The position numbers were made by a program, and so were the translations under genes. From NCBI GenBank assembly GCA_963971535.1, contig OZ020592.1:125209937-125273936 (forward strand): a DNA stretch of 64,000 nt, read 5' to 3'. This document shows positions 11,605-22,795 of the stretch, one piece after another. Under the pieces are notes generated by a model. That model was not told the origin of the DNA and did no database searches. It saw only the letters and a program-made list of their open reading frames with translations. Origin of the DNA: Notolepis coatsorum (lineage: Eukaryota > Chordata > Actinopteri > Aulopiformes > Paralepididae). The number at the start of each line of letters is the position of its first letter. Positions within the stretch are counted from its first letter, which is position 1.

Positions 11605-11789
11605 CACATAGCCATAATTTAAGATATAGTTTAATCGCTCGCAAATGTGCTCATCCTCCCATTGATTAACGTGCTGGCATCCAAGCGATAAATAGTCATA
11701 TCCGGCTGCGGCTGGCAACCAATGTGTTAATAAACAAACAAACACATCACCGTCCCATCCACCACTCTTATTTCCACAGTGCCGCTGAC
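11605..11789 (-). other. start of the next fem1c intron
   Basis: Minus-strand sequence just after the fem1c exon ending at 11790. Reading through the donor gives residues unlike FEM1C and then a stop, so this is intronic. The remaining roughly 380 residues of the protein are not found to the left and must lie outside the window. Confidence 0.7.
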
Positions 11790-11959
11790 CTGCTGGTGCG
11801 AGGTCAGGTAGTCCACGATGTTAGTGTGTCCAGTGACTGAGGCGGAGAGCAGGGGAGTCATGCCGTAGCCGTCCCGCTCCATGGAGGCTCCGTACTGCAG
11901 CAGCATCCGCATGATCTCCAGGCTGCCCGACTCTGCACAGTCGTGGAGCGCTGTGTTGC
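11790..11959 (-). CDS. fem1c: FEM1C, second coding exon (ankyrin repeats)
   Basis: This exon encodes about 57 residues that continue the ankyrin domain from the exon at 26172-26715. It begins with the last two bases of a Gly codon, reads through NTALHDCAESGSLEI and MERDGYGMTPLLSASVTGHT, and ends at HQQ. The minus-strand acceptor is TGCAG|GC, preceded by a run of 22 C. The donor is CAG|GTCAGC. Phases fit the upstream exon exactly (1 + 2 bases). FEM1C is a substrate receptor of a CUL2 ubiquitin ligase, and its ankyrin groove binds C-terminal degrons. NTALHDC and MTPLLSASVTGHTN favour FEM1C over FEM1A or FEM1B. The later part (TPR-like region and cullin-binding segment) is not in the window. Confidence 0.9.
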
Positions 11960-12019
11960 CTGCAGGGGGGGGGGGGGGGGGGGGGGAGGTCAGAGGTCAT
12001 CCAGTGCATCACTAGATTA

Positions 12020-13540
12020 TAGGGGTGTAACTAGGGCTGGGTGATATGGCAAAAAATCATATCGCGATAACAATATGATAATGTTATCATATCACTCTAT
12101 ATCAATAATTATAGAAATTTGTATAAGTATATATATATATATAAAAAAAAAACAGATGTGTTTATTTTGCAGCAATTCTTTGTCGTTGCCGCCATCTTTA
12201 GTGTTACATCCCCTCACACTCCAGTTCTCAAGCTGCAGCTGGTTTAAAAGCGAAAGTAAACCGGCTTCTCTGCTGGCTGTGGCTCCAGCGGAGTTGAACA
12301 GTTCTGGCTCTGCTAGTTTCTTTTCTATCTTTTGGCACTTTTTTGGTGGACAAACCACCGCACATGTGACTCGTGACTGGAGTCTAGCTCTGCTAGCACA
12401 CATAGCCTACTGTGTACAGACGGTTTCAAACTGTATTTTAAATTAGAAAGCAAACAAAATAAATGGACAAGAGAAAAATAAATCTCAATTTGGTCAGTAT
12501 TGTCATTTGGACAAGCAAAGCCATTACTTTAAGTTGCAGGCAAGAAAGACAAGTCTGTCCACTGGCTCTGGTTTTAAAACTGCCCTGTTGCAGGTCACAA
12601 AAACATATATATATATTATTTTTTTCCGATATCGATTATTAAAATATATCGCGATATTTATCGTTAACGTTATATCGCCCAGCCCTAGGTGTAACGATTC
12701 GACCTCACAACGATTCGATTACAATTCTTCAGGCAACGATTCAATGCATCATGAAATCTCTTCATTTGACCACGATTCGATTAGATACATTTTCGATAAA
12801 TGTTCAGTTAATTCCCCAAAAAAAATGTAATACACAAATGTGGCTGGGGGAACTCACTCAGCATGAATAGACTATAGGTCAATAAAAACAATACAGGGAT
12901 GCACGATAATTATCAGGCCGATATCAGCAATTATGACGTCATGCCGATAAACCCGATAACGTTATTGATAGCTCCGATAATATAATATTTTTTTGGTAAA
13001 AAAAAATGCGGTGTGTGTGAATTGGGATGAAGGGCGTTTGTTTTTACTGTAGGCTCCTCCCGTTTTGCCAGTACTGTGGTACGACTGATAGAGACAAAGG
13101 CAGAATTCGACTTAATTAAGCACGTTTTATTAAGACATATTTTTATATGGGTCGGAACACTTTAAAAAAGCAGCACAATGAACACAAATCTGTCCGACAT
13201 AGTCTTAAATAACAAACGGCATTGCTTCGCTTCTTTGTCGACATGTCTGCTGCACATGTCTTGTTGTTTTCAACACAGATAATCTCCACATGCTTGTTGT
13301 AGAGGTGGAGTCGAGGCGCCGCTTACTTTAGTTTAATTGGAATGGAGGCGGGAAGGCGCCGCTTACTTTCGTTTCATTGGAATGGAGGCGCAAGATTTTG
13401 GAGGCAATTTTATTTTTTTATATATTAAAAAAAATTATATATAATTTTTTTTTAACTTCTATTTTTTTTTTTATGTTCGAAGCTTGTGTCATCGAACAAA
13501 GCTTTGAAGTATTTAAGACAGCCCTAATCGTTACACCCTA
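12020..13540. mobile_element. composite hAT element in the fem1c intron
   Basis: The ends are TAGGGGTGTAACGATTCG (interrupted) and ..CGTTACACCCTA. The flanking octamers CTAGATTA and GTAGATTA match at 7 of 8. A complete hAT MITE (12032-12687) is nested 12 bases from the left end. Other termini (GGGATGCACGATAATTATC at about 12896; AAGACAGCCCTA at about 13516) indicate at least one more nested element. The left edge is 60 bases from the fem1c acceptor. Confidence 0.7.
12032..12687. mobile_element. hAT MITE, TAGGGCTGGGCGATATGG family, copy 1
   Basis: The inverted ends (TAGGGCTGGGTGATATGG on the left) are flanked by a perfect 8-bp duplication GGTGTAAC (12024-12031 and 12688-12695). Two other copies in this window (18276-18997 and 48286-48974) have different, equally perfect duplications. 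The interior is conserved among the three and non-coding. Confidence 0.9.
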
Positions 13541-13596
13541 GTAGATTACTATTCCATAGTCACTGGGAACTATTTCATTATTATTACTACAAATTA

Positions 13597-13768
13597 TTTA
13601 GGGTTAGGGTTAACCGTCTGTAGTGTGATAGTAAAGGGTTAACCTTCTGTAGTGTGGCAGTGAAAGGGTTTACCCTTTGTTGTGTGGCAGCAAAAGGGTT
13701 AACCTTCTGTATCGTCGCAGTGAAAGGGTTAACCATTTGGTAGTGTAGCAGTGAAAGGGTTAATAGCG
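13597..13768. repeat. AAAGGGTTAACC minisatellite, locus 1
   Basis: About five copies of a unit of roughly 32 bases (AAAGGGTTAACCTTCTGTAG then TGTGGCAGTG). Related arrays are at 24355-24461, 39893-40014 and 40362-40521. It contains AGGGTTA, but the long non-telomeric part of the unit shows that it is not telomeric DNA. Confidence 0.85.
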
Positions 13769-14204
13769 AACATGACTTAATAAAACAAGCGGGCTAGCTG
13801 TTCAATTCGTAATGGACAGCAGTTAAGACTCAATATAGACACTCATGTCAGTCTGTCCTCAACAGCGTAATTTGCCTTTATCTTATCCGATTTGGCTCAA
13901 ACTTGGTGGATATAGGTTGACAGTCAGCCATGGGTGCTAGTACTACTGAATCTTCTTCAACAGTGATGATCGGGGTCAACGTTTTCAAGATACTTAGAGG
14001 GATACTTAGGTTGGGACGCAAGCGAGGTCAACTGCAACTACACAATATTATAGTGACTCAGTCTAGTCAAGAGAGGGCGATGAGGTCACCTCCCAGGCAG
14101 CTCCCAACTACACAATATTATAGTGTCTCAACACTCAAGTGTGGTGTTAATTTTGTCAACGAAAATGATGACTAAATATGGAGACCATGTGACACTAACG
14201 TGAC
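13769..14204. other. no gene; transposon-like flank
   Basis: Intronic sequence with internal duplication of CACAATATTATAGTG (14040 and 14112) and an old terminus near 14148-14210 that the LINE has entered. No coding signal is seen. Confidence 0.4.
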
Positions 14205-14858
14205 TAAATAATGAATGCAATGTCGTTGACTACAACAGACGACACAAAAACCGGTAGTTTACCGGTTGAGAGAGTGAACAGTTTCAAGTACCTCGGAGCC
14301 CACATATCCGAGGATTTGACATGGACCACACACATTGACAGTGTTGTGAAGAAGGCACGACAACGCCTCTACTTCCTCAGGCGCCTAAGGAAGTTCCAAG
14401 TCAGTCAGAAGATCCTTAGGAACTTCTACTCATCAGGGCTGTACAGTGCGACGAGATGGTCGCGAATTGCCCCTTTAATTGGCCGTTGCGATTGGTAAAT
14501 ATTATCTGGGGGCGGGCTTGCGAGTAGTGCTTTCAAGCCTTGCATTCGCATTTCACTCCTAAATTATCCAAGGCGTGTGATGACGCGATGCCGTCACTCA
14601 CGCGAGCTGAGCAGTGAGCACTCAGCAGGTATGATCAGCGGGAACAATCGACTGAGCACTCACTCTGATAGACTGGCTGACTGTCTGATTTAGCTATGAA
14701 GAAAAGTAAAGTTAGTATTGCTTCATATTTTCGACGCGTTTGACCTCCTATAGTGAGCCGAACTGAACTGAACTCAAGACACACGGAGAGAGCTGCGGCG
14801 TCTGCTGCGCCTCCTCCTCCAGCGCACCCGTGGCTGTTGTAAACACTAGTCTCTAGTG

Positions 14859-15776
14859 CAGGGGTGGGCAATTATTTTTCCCAGGGGGCCGAATGAGCAA
14901 CTGAAAATATGTTGGGGGGCCGGGCCAAAATTCCAAACTCAATTATGCATAATATAAATTTGATTTCTATATAAAAAGCAGTAAATGGCATTGTTTTACC
15001 CCTGGTAAGAGTGTATGTTATTATTTGGCAATTAAAAGGTGAGGTTAGCTTTCAAAAATATCATTTATTCAAATAGAATTTATTTCCAAAATGATGAACA
15101 AAATGTGAAACATTAATAACAAAGGGCATTTTGAGTTTCATATACTATTGAAACAAGGATTTTCTAAAGACATCACATTATCTTATAGCAAAAATAAACA
15201 AGACATGTCACTGAACTGTGAACATGTGTCCCACAACTGTGAAAGTGTCCCAGTAGCCTTTTTTACTTTACATGCCTATAAACATTTAATGTTTTCAGAA
15301 CTGTGCAAAAAAAAGAAAAAAAATATCAAGTGTCCCATTTCACTTGTTATATTTCCACATTTTAGTGTTCTTCAGTTCTTTTTTTTTTTCATTCAGTGTG
15401 AGAAATCCAGTCTCTATTGAGCTTTAACAAGTCCATCAAAGTCAGGTTGCATGTCTGAGGTGGAGATGCGAAGCACAGCTGCCAGATGTTCATCAGTGAG
15501 AGAGGATCTGTACCTGGACTTGGTAAACGTCATGACTGAGAATGTCTGTTCACATATGTAGGTGGATCCAAAGAGAACCAACATCTTCTGAGCATGTCTC
15601 CTAAGCGTATATTGTGCGTGTGAACGTTGACATGAAAAGAAAAAAGTTAAAAAAAAAATCAAAAAAAATATTAAAAAAAAAATATTTATTTTATTTTATT
15701 TGTATTATCATGTAATCTTTCGCGGGCCGGTCAGAATCATCCCGCGGGCCGGATGGCCGTACAATGCCCAGGTCTG
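14859..15776. mobile_element. hAT-Charlie-like element with transposase remnant
   Basis: The left end is CAGGGGTGGGCAATTATTTT and the right end GTACAATGCCCAGGTCTG. A perfect 8-bp duplication CTCTAGTG (14851-14858 and 15777-15784) bounds it. GGGGGCCG and CGCGGGCCGG subterminal blocks are present. The minus strand encodes the end of a hAT transposase (15418-15620). Confidence 0.85.
15418..15620 (-). pseudogene. hAT transposase C-terminus
   Basis: A minus-strand frame encodes about 68 residues with YTLRRHAQKMLVLFGSTYIC, CEQTFSVMTFTKSRYRSSLT and DEHLAAVLRIST, the hAT C-terminal dimerisation domain. It ends at a stop near 15418 inside the 14859-15776 element. The N-terminal zinc finger and the catalytic part have been deleted. 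Its orientation gives the coding strand of the parent transposon as minus. Confidence 0.75.
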
Positions 15777-16049
15777 CTCTAGTGGGACACTGGGACGTCA
15801 CCTCGGTGAGCCTGCCAGCCGCTAGCTACTGATATCAACAAATGCTCCAGCAAGTCTATAGTAGTGCATGATAGCTCGCGTTAGCTTACTGTTCAAAACG
15901 AAACGTCCCATTAAACTAAATAGTTCAGATAGTTCCTGATATCAATGTCTTATAACACTGACTCGATGCGTATTCGAGCTGAGGGCACGCTGAATATAGT
16001 CAATAGGGTCCAGCTGCAGCGCCGGAGAATCCTGGCCGTAGCTGGAGGC

Positions 16050-16965
16050 TAGAGCTGCCGCGGTATTGATTATTTCCTTATCGCACAAATTTGCAAAATA
16101 TTTCCTACCGCCGCGGTTTTTACCGCACGCACACAAAATTAAAAAAAGTTTGAATGCATTTTTTTTTTTTAGTAGTAGTCTACTCTTTATAGCATATAGC
16201 CTGCCTCTAGTCTAAATGTCTATCTTTAGAGGATGACTTTGCAGCATGAATATTGTTTGGGATTCGGCAAGCACGCATTAGTTATTGAAAGTGAAACACG
16301 GATGCGCAGTTCACTCTGTGTCGCGGGCACCCCCCCGACCCTTTCTTATTATTATTACTATAAAGTTACTACTTTATAATAAAGGCATTCGTTTTGTGGC
16401 ATTGACAATATATAGTTATGCGTTCAATAACATCAGCGTATTTACCGGACCATAGCAAGCAATACTCTATTCATATCTCAGTTCCGTTCTTTGCTCAGAG
16501 CGTGCCGAGTTGTCCCATTCTGCGGTCTGTTAATAAAGTTTTCAATCAGACAAGTGTATAGAACGAAGGGCTTTTATTATAACATTGGTTGCAGACAGTA
16601 AAATCATTATGTCTCGTTTAGTACTCCTGAAGAGCGATGATAGTCCACTCCGGCGGAGAGTTAAAGCTAACGTTATTAGCTGTTGTGATGAACTGACATT
16701 CAGGACGTAAAAACGTGTGACGCGTCTCTCTTCTGACCAATCAGTGGTCTGCAATGTTTCACGTGACTTTTCTGGTACCCAATAGGGTCGCTTGGAACCT
16801 CGATAGACGAGTAGGGTATATCTGCAGAGCCGCAAGCCCAACGAGAGGAGGGTAAATTATTATTATTATTATAAAAAAACAGCGGTGACGCGGTATTTAG
16901 CCTACTCTGCGGTGGCCGTGATGTAACAGCGATACCGCGGTAATGCGGTAATCGCGGCAGCTCTA
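16050..16965. mobile_element. hAT-type element, TAGAGCTGCCGCGGTA ends
   Basis: Inverted ends TAGAGCTGCCGCGGTA and ATCGCGGCAGCTCTA, with a perfect 8-bp duplication CTGGAGGC (16042-16049 and 16966-16973). Interior phrases recur elsewhere: GACGCGTCTCT and TCACGTGACTTTTCTGGTAC also occur at about 20390-20450. No intact transposase frame is present. Confidence 0.85.
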
Positions 16966-17597
16966 CTGGAGGCTACAGTATAGGGTCCAGCTGCACCTCC
17001 GGAGAATCCTGGCCGTAGCTGGAGGCTACTCGAGTACACACAGACAGTGGAGCTGGTTGCATATAGCGAGCATTTTGACTTGTTGCGTGGTGGCGATGTC
17101 TCGCAGATAATACAACTACAAGTATGATTATATAATATATATATTTTATTAAAAAAAAATTATATAAAATAATATTTATTTATTTTTTAAATCAAAAACA
17201 ATCGATATAAATAATGGTAAAATTGTTATTTAAAAATGTGCCCCTAAAAAATATTTTTTGTGCCCCTAGTGAAAAAGCTTAGCGTACAGCCCTGCTCATG
17301 TACAATAGAGAGCATCCTGACTGGCAACATCACCTCCTGGTTTGGGAATAGCACTGCAAAAGACCGTAGCAGACTACAAAGAGTGACACGTTCAGCCGAA
17401 CGCACAATTGGAGGGGGGCTTCCCACACTCCAGAACATTTACAACAAGCGGTGCAGGGGGAAGGCTAAGAGAATTATTAAGGACTCGAGCCACCCGAACA
17501 ACTGCCTCTTTGAACTGCTGCGGTCAGGCAAGCGATACCGGAGTCTTAAGGTGAGCACAGAAAGACTCAGAAGAAGCTTCTATCCCCAGGCCATCAG

Positions 17598-18004
17598 TAG
17601 GGTTGGGCATCGTTTGGATTTGAACGATTCCGGTTCCGATTCCGATTCTCCATATCGATTCCTGTTCTAAACGATTCTCGATTCCGATTCTTTGAGGTGC
17701 AGGTCAAAACAGGTCACAGCTTATTTCGAAGGAGATTTTTTATTTATTTTTTATTTCAAAAAGAAAATCATACTATTCACATTTTCAGTTGACTTGATAC
17801 AGTTTAATTTGGTTGCTGTACTGTAACTAGGGTATTAAAGTAAAAAAAAAAAAAAAAAAAAAAAAGTAAAAAAAAAAAAAAAGTAAAAAAAAAAAAAAAA
17901 AAAATCGAAATTTAGAATCGAAATTCAAATATTTTACTTCCGGTTCCAGAACCGGAAGTTAGGAACCGGTTCCTATTAGAACCGGTTTTCGGTGCCCAAC
18001 CCTA
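17598..18004. mobile_element. hAT MITE in the LINE
   Basis: Inverted ends TAGGGTTGGGCATCGTTT and ..CGGTGCCCAACCCTA, with a perfect 8-bp duplication GCCATCAG (17590-17597 and 18005-18012). The target is LINE coding sequence just before its stop region. Several A-rich runs lie inside (about 17840-17905). Confidence 0.9.
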
Positions 18005-18275
18005 GCCATCAGGCTGCTAAACGAACAATAAACACTATGCAACAACCATCAAATGCACACAGCACACACACCCACGCACACACTCACTTAAACAACACAC
18101 TGCAGCACCCACTCTCCACACTTTAGATTGCACAAACACACTTTATATTTATTGATAAAGGATTTGCACTACAACTCGTACACCTACTGTAAATTGTACC
18201 TAAATTGCACCTCATCCCATTTCTGCCTTGCACTATATAGTATTGTATATTAGTACACCGCAGCATAGTATTGTA

Positions 18276-18389
18276 TAGGGCTGGGCGATATGGAAAAAAA
18301 TCATATCGCGATAACGATATGATAATTTTATTTTATTTCTCGATATCGATAATTATCGAATTGTTATAAGTATAAAAAGAATTAAAAAA

Positions 18390-18422
<33 letters not shown>

Positions 18423-18997
18423 GATGTATGTTTATTTTGCAGCAATTCTTTGTCATTGCCGCCATCTTTAGTGTTACATCCCCTCACACTCCAGTTCTCA
18501 GGCTGCAGCTGGTTTAAAAGCTAAAGTAAACCGGCTTCTCTGCTGGCTGTGGCTCCAGAGGAGTTGAACAGTTCTGGCTCTGCTAGTTTATTTTCGATCT
18601 TTTGGCGCTTTTTTGGTGGACAAACCACCGCACATGTGCACTGTGACTCGTGACTGGAGTCTAGTTCTGCTAGCACACATAGCCTACTGTGTACAGACGG
18701 TTTCAAAATGTATTTTAAATTAGAAAGCAAACAAAATAAATGGACAAGAGAAAAAGAAATCTGAATTTGGTCAGTATTGTCATTTGGACAAGCAAAGCCA
18801 TTACTTTAAGTTGCAGGCAAGAAAGACAAGTCTGTCCACTGTCTCTGGTTTTAAAATTGCCCTGTTGCAGGTAAAAAAAAATTAAAAAGAAAAAAAAAGA
18901 AAACGATTTTTCGATTTTTTTTTAAATTTCGATATTCGATATCGATTATTAAAATATATCGCGATATTTATCGTTATCGTTATATCGCCCAGCCCTA
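18276..18997. mobile_element. hAT MITE, TAGGGCTGGGCGATATGG family, copy 2
   Basis: Complete copy with a perfect 8-bp duplication GTATTGTA (18268-18275 and 18998-19005), inserted in the LINE 3' UTR. It is very similar to copy 3 (48286-48974) outside the homopolymer runs. Confidence 0.9.
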
Positions 18998-19441
18998 GTA
19001 TTGTATATTATATGGTAACTCAGTTACGTCTATTCTGCATCGAACATTGTACATATGCCTATACTGAACACTGTGACCTCATTTTTTTACTTCTAATTTA
19101 CATGCTATACTATGTTATTCTATTTCATACTTATCTTGTCTTGCACAGTCTCTGGAGCGTAACAGTAAGAAGCATTTTGTATAAAAGTATTCTGTACTTC
19201 TGTATGACAACTATTAAAGAAACTTGAAACAAAAACCATGACGAAATCCCTCTTCATTTAGGTTGACTAAAATAAGACGAGACAAAATAATTATAACTTT
19301 TAGAATAATTCACGTTATTATTTCAGCATTTCCGTTTCCGGCTGTGACTGTGCAACCACTGTGCAACCACTGCAGCGCAAGCACTTAATTTCTTTCCCTC
19401 AGCCGACAGGGATAAAGGTCGAAAGACCCGTAGGTGGCATT

Positions 19442-21440
19442 CAGGGGAGGAAATTAGGCCACTTTACTGGCCAAATGCTAGTATTTTTTACGTTTGGCTG
19501 GTAAAAAAAATCAGATACCCGCCAGTTGGCTGGTAAGCCAAAAAGTTAGTTTCCTCCCCTGCTGGCGAGTATACAAAAAAATAAAACATTCTGCAATCAC
19601 TGCACTGGAAAACGGTGCGCGTCTTCTGAGTGTTCGCTTTAGTTGACAGTAGGCCTGCCGCGATAAGCAATAAATCGATTAATTGCCGCGATAATTAAAA
19701 TGAATGCAATGATTTTGACGGGCGCGATTAATTGCTATTTGCGCGTTTGTTTTAATGAGGCGGACCCAGTGCCCCTTGTCAGTCACTGTCCGTGTTGGGA
19801 GGCGGGCCGCTGGCTTTACTACAGAGCACAGCACAGGAGCTCCGTGGGGCTAACGTTACCCCTCATTGTGTCTATTCTACTAGCATTAACGTTACTCATA
19901 CAAACAGAGTAAACACAGTTTTCAATCAATCAATCAATAACAACATTAACGAGACCCTCGTGTCTATTCTGCTAACGCTAACGTTACCTCTCATTGTGTC
20001 TATTCTACAAGCGTTAACGTTACCAGTCGCGTCTATTTGCTAACGTTAGCATTAGGTAATAACCGGTTTAAAATGGATGGTGATTACCTCACGTTGTGTC
20101 TATTCTACTAGCATTAACGTTACTCATACAAACAATCAATAGCGAGTTATATTGATCACGCTATGTACGATAGCCATGCTAAAACGCTAGCACAACATTA
20201 GCACCTAACCTAACAACAAGCCTTAACAAGTCAGCGATCTTTTTGCGAGACTAAACTCTCCGCTCGGTGGCAAATTGTGTTGATGTCGGTTTTGTTTAAT
20301 CAATAAATGAGGCAGAATACACAGTGACTGTATCCTTTGTTTATTGCACTTGTGCCTGCTGCAAACATAATGCTTATGAAATCCTAGAGACGCGTCTCTA
20401 TTCTGACCAATCAGTGGTCTGCAGTGTTTCACGTGACTTTTCTGGTACCCAAAGTACCTGATAATCGCAACAATACTTCCGGTCCGGTCGGTGGGCTTCA
20501 AAATAAAAGTCTAAAACACCGGAAAAGACGGAGCGGTGGGCTTCAAAATAAAAGTTTTGGGAAATAAATTTCTCCAAAAAAAAAATTCTCTAACCGGTCG
20601 CAATAATATCGCTTATCGCGATATTTTCGGGGGCAATTAATCGCCCAGCAAAATGTGTTATCGTGGCAGGCCTAGTTGACAGTGCCACGAGAGCACTGCA
20701 CAAGACCACCCGCGGACATATAATGTTTAATAAGCGTTTGCGCAGTACTGGCCAACCCGCGGACATATAATAATAAAAGTCCCGCGGTACTAGGCTAGCC
20801 ATCAGGAGCACTCGCAAACAGATAACGTTAAACACAGCAGAAGATGGAAAACAGACAGACTGACCAACGGGGAACTGCATCCAACCCTAGTACAACCCTC
20901 GAGTATAAGTTACTAAGGACACATTTAAATCACAGAGGTGTAATGTTAGTCTACTGGAACTGTATACAGTGGTTAGCTTCTAGTTAGCGTTTTAGCTATA
21001 GCTGCTTGCTAGCTAACGTTAGCCCCGTGTGCTCAAAGCAGCCAGCTAGGTGTATCTGTTATGACTATAATGTTTCCAAAAAAGCACCAGACTACGACGT
21101 AAGGTTAGACATTTTATTTCATGCTCAAAAGCCCCTGGCTTGCACATCGCAGTCACGAAAGGCTCAACCAGTGCACTGTGCACAACAGCACACCAACCCA
21201 ACTGACGTTACCACAACACTTGACGGTACTTCACAGCACTGTCGTAAGACCACCGTGCTGTCTTAAAGGCACAGTGTGCCTACCCAGATGCATACACAAC
21301 ATTGACGCGGCTTGACATACAAAGAAGTAATTATCACAATTAGCGTTTTTTTTGTCTGGTAAAAAATCTGTTTGGCTGGTGAAAAAAAATCAGATACTCG
21401 CCAGTTGGCTGGTAAGCCAAAAAGTTAGTTTCCTCCCCTG
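19442..21440. mobile_element. hAT-type element with CAGGGGAGGAAA ends
   Basis: The ends are CAGGGGAGGAAATTAGG and GTTAGTTTCCTCCCCTG, with a perfect 8-bp duplication GTGGCATT (19434-19441 and 21441-21448). The right terminal block is also duplicated internally at about 19495-19560. A complete second hAT element is nested at 19650-20674. Confidence 0.8.
19650..20674. mobile_element. hAT-type element, TAGGCCTGCC ends, nested
   Basis: Inverted ends TAGGCCTGCCGCGATAAG and ..TATCGTGGCAGGCCTA, with a perfect 8-bp duplication GTTGACAG (19642-19649 and 20675-20682). The interior is rich in AACGTTA and GCTAACG motifs, including three near-copies of a GTGTCTATTCT.. phrase at about 19868-20110. Non-coding. 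Confidence 0.85.
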
Positions 21441-21959
21441 GTGGCATTACAATATCAAAATAGCTCAGACCTCAGAGGGACAATGGCGGGGCAACAGGGT
21501 CTCGAATGCAGTGGGCTTGGAAGAAAACGAAGACCAGGGCCCTCATTTATCAATGCTGTGTACGCACAGATATGTGCGTAAACCGTGCGTATGATAATTT
21601 CTAAGCAAAGTGTGGGATTTATCAAAATTAACGTGTGCTTGAGATTGTGCATATATCTACGGCTACGCACAGCTCGGACAGTGCGTACATGTCACCAAGC
21701 GGTAGAATATGAAGACTGCAACAGACGCGGAAATAAACGTTCATACATTAGTTTCAACACTGACGTGTTCGGACCCGTAATTCATTGTAAAATAAGAGAC
21801 ATGAGCGGAATTATTGTCAAACCCTATAAACAGCATGGATAATCTTGCGTTATCGGAAGACTTGTCACGGATATGGCAGTCTATTTGCAGAGAGAGTAGA
21901 GTCCGCTACCCGGGACACAAATTAGAGCATGAAACAATGCCATCCCGTGCACATTCAAG

Positions 21960-22165
21960 TCCTCTCCACCCTGGGATTCTTCTCAGCGTGAGATTGGAGA
22001 TCACTCGGGCATTTCCCATCGGAGCAATATAATGTGTACCCATGTATAACTGTCAAAGCTCCATCAATCAACGAATTCAGTTATGTGAATAGAAAAGAGA
22101 TTCTACTCGGTCAATGTACAGATAATCTGATGGTGCAGAACAGTTCTGTGGCCCTTTGTGTCCAT
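21960..22165 (+). pseudogene. Harbinger transposase fragment
   Basis: Forward frames encode pieces resembling FPIGAI..C then VKAPSINEFSYVNRKE, the region around the first catalytic Asp of PIF/Harbinger (DDE-4 type) nucleases. A shift or stop separates the pieces and no full domain remains. Upstream, an alanine/serine-rich stretch begins near the ATG at 21835. It supports the Harbinger call for the surrounding element. Confidence 0.55.
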
Positions 22166-22436
22166 TAGGGATGGGTACCGAATTCGGTACTTTTGAGGTA
22201 CCGAACCAAAACACGTTGGTACTACCGAGTATCGATTCAAGTGAGATACCGAGAGAGAGAAAGAAAACATTTTTTTTTTTACCTTTTTTCTTTTCATGTC
22301 AACGTTCACACGCACAATATATGCTTACCTAGGATTTGACTTGATTCAACAACAAAGCAGTCGGAGCAATGGCAAGCCGAAAACTGTCGAAATTGTAGTT
22401 ATTTGAAGTTTGGATTTTTTTTTACGACTGAGGTAG

Positions 22437-22795
22437 GATGGATATATAATGGATATTTTATTTATCTGCCACCGTGGTGTAATGGTTAGTCCTAATACCT
22501 CTCACGCGGACGACCCGCGTTCGAATCCCCCCTTTTTCATATATTTCCTTTTTTGCAATGTAAATGCTTCAATCTGATGCACTTTGAGAGCTATATAAAG
22601 AATGACCGCCTGATACACGCTTGAGGGTGTCATTCTTTATATAGCTCTCAAAGTGTGCCAGATTGAAGCATTTACATTGCAAAAAAAAATAAAAAATGAA
22701 GGGGGGATTCGAACGCGGGTCGTCCGCGTGAGAGGTATTAGGACTAACCATTACACCACGGTGGCAGATAAATAAAATATCCATTATATATCCAT
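22437..22795. repeat. palindromic element with a tRNA-like head in each arm
   Basis: Arms at 22437-22606 and 22625-22795 are nearly perfect inverted copies. The left arm holds a forward tRNA-like unit (about 22468-22531) with A-box TGGTGTAATGG (22475-22485) and B-box-like GCGTTCGAATCCC (22517-22529). The right arm holds its inverted copy (about 22701-22768, minus). The tRNA part resembles tRNA-Glu-type sequence (CTCTCAC in the anticodon region), but the lower part of the cloverleaf is poor. The centre carries ATTCTTTATATAGCTCTC and its complement. Confidence 0.75.

Larger units (their letters stand above)
14434..17294. mobile_element. DNA element with 5-bp target duplication, hosting two others
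   Basis: The ends are CAGGGCTGTACAGTGCGA and ..GCGTACAGCCCTG. The flanks are CTCAT (14429-14433 and 17295-17299), splitting the LINE frame. Near its right end it shares GTGCCCCTAGTGAAAAAG with the left end of the 5663-6856 element, so the two are relatives. It contains a Charlie-like hAT (14859-15776) and another hAT (16050-16965). Confidence 0.75.
14205..19225 (+). pseudogene. L2-like LINE, truncated and split by three insertions
   Basis: Forward pieces at 14205-14433, 17300-17597, 18013-18275 and 19006-19225 form one non-LTR element. The first encodes the end of the reverse transcriptase domain (FKYLGAHISEDLTW, ARQRLYFLRRLRKF). The second encodes the region after it (ILTGNITSWFGN, RCRGKAKRIIKDSSHP, RSFYPQAIS). 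The last two are 3' UTR, ending AAAGAAACTTGAAAC. It lacks the endonuclease and most of the RT. Insertions are at 14434-17294, 17598-18004 and 18276-18997, each with its own target duplication. A minus-strand copy of its 3' end is at 28340-28432. Confidence 0.75.

Noticed and set aside
13597..13768. Interstitial telomere repeat (GGGTTA)
   Set aside because: GGGTTA occurs once per unit of about 32 bases; it is a minisatellite, not a telomeric array.
19868..20110. Frequent AACGTTA/GCTAACG words as a regulatory code
   Set aside because: They recur across the interiors of several unrelated-looking transposons here and fit shared repeat ancestry or base composition better than a specific site.
22468..22531. 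A functional tRNA gene (Glu-like)
   Set aside because: Poor anticodon and acceptor pairing and a location in a palindromic repeat make it a tRNA-derived repeat.
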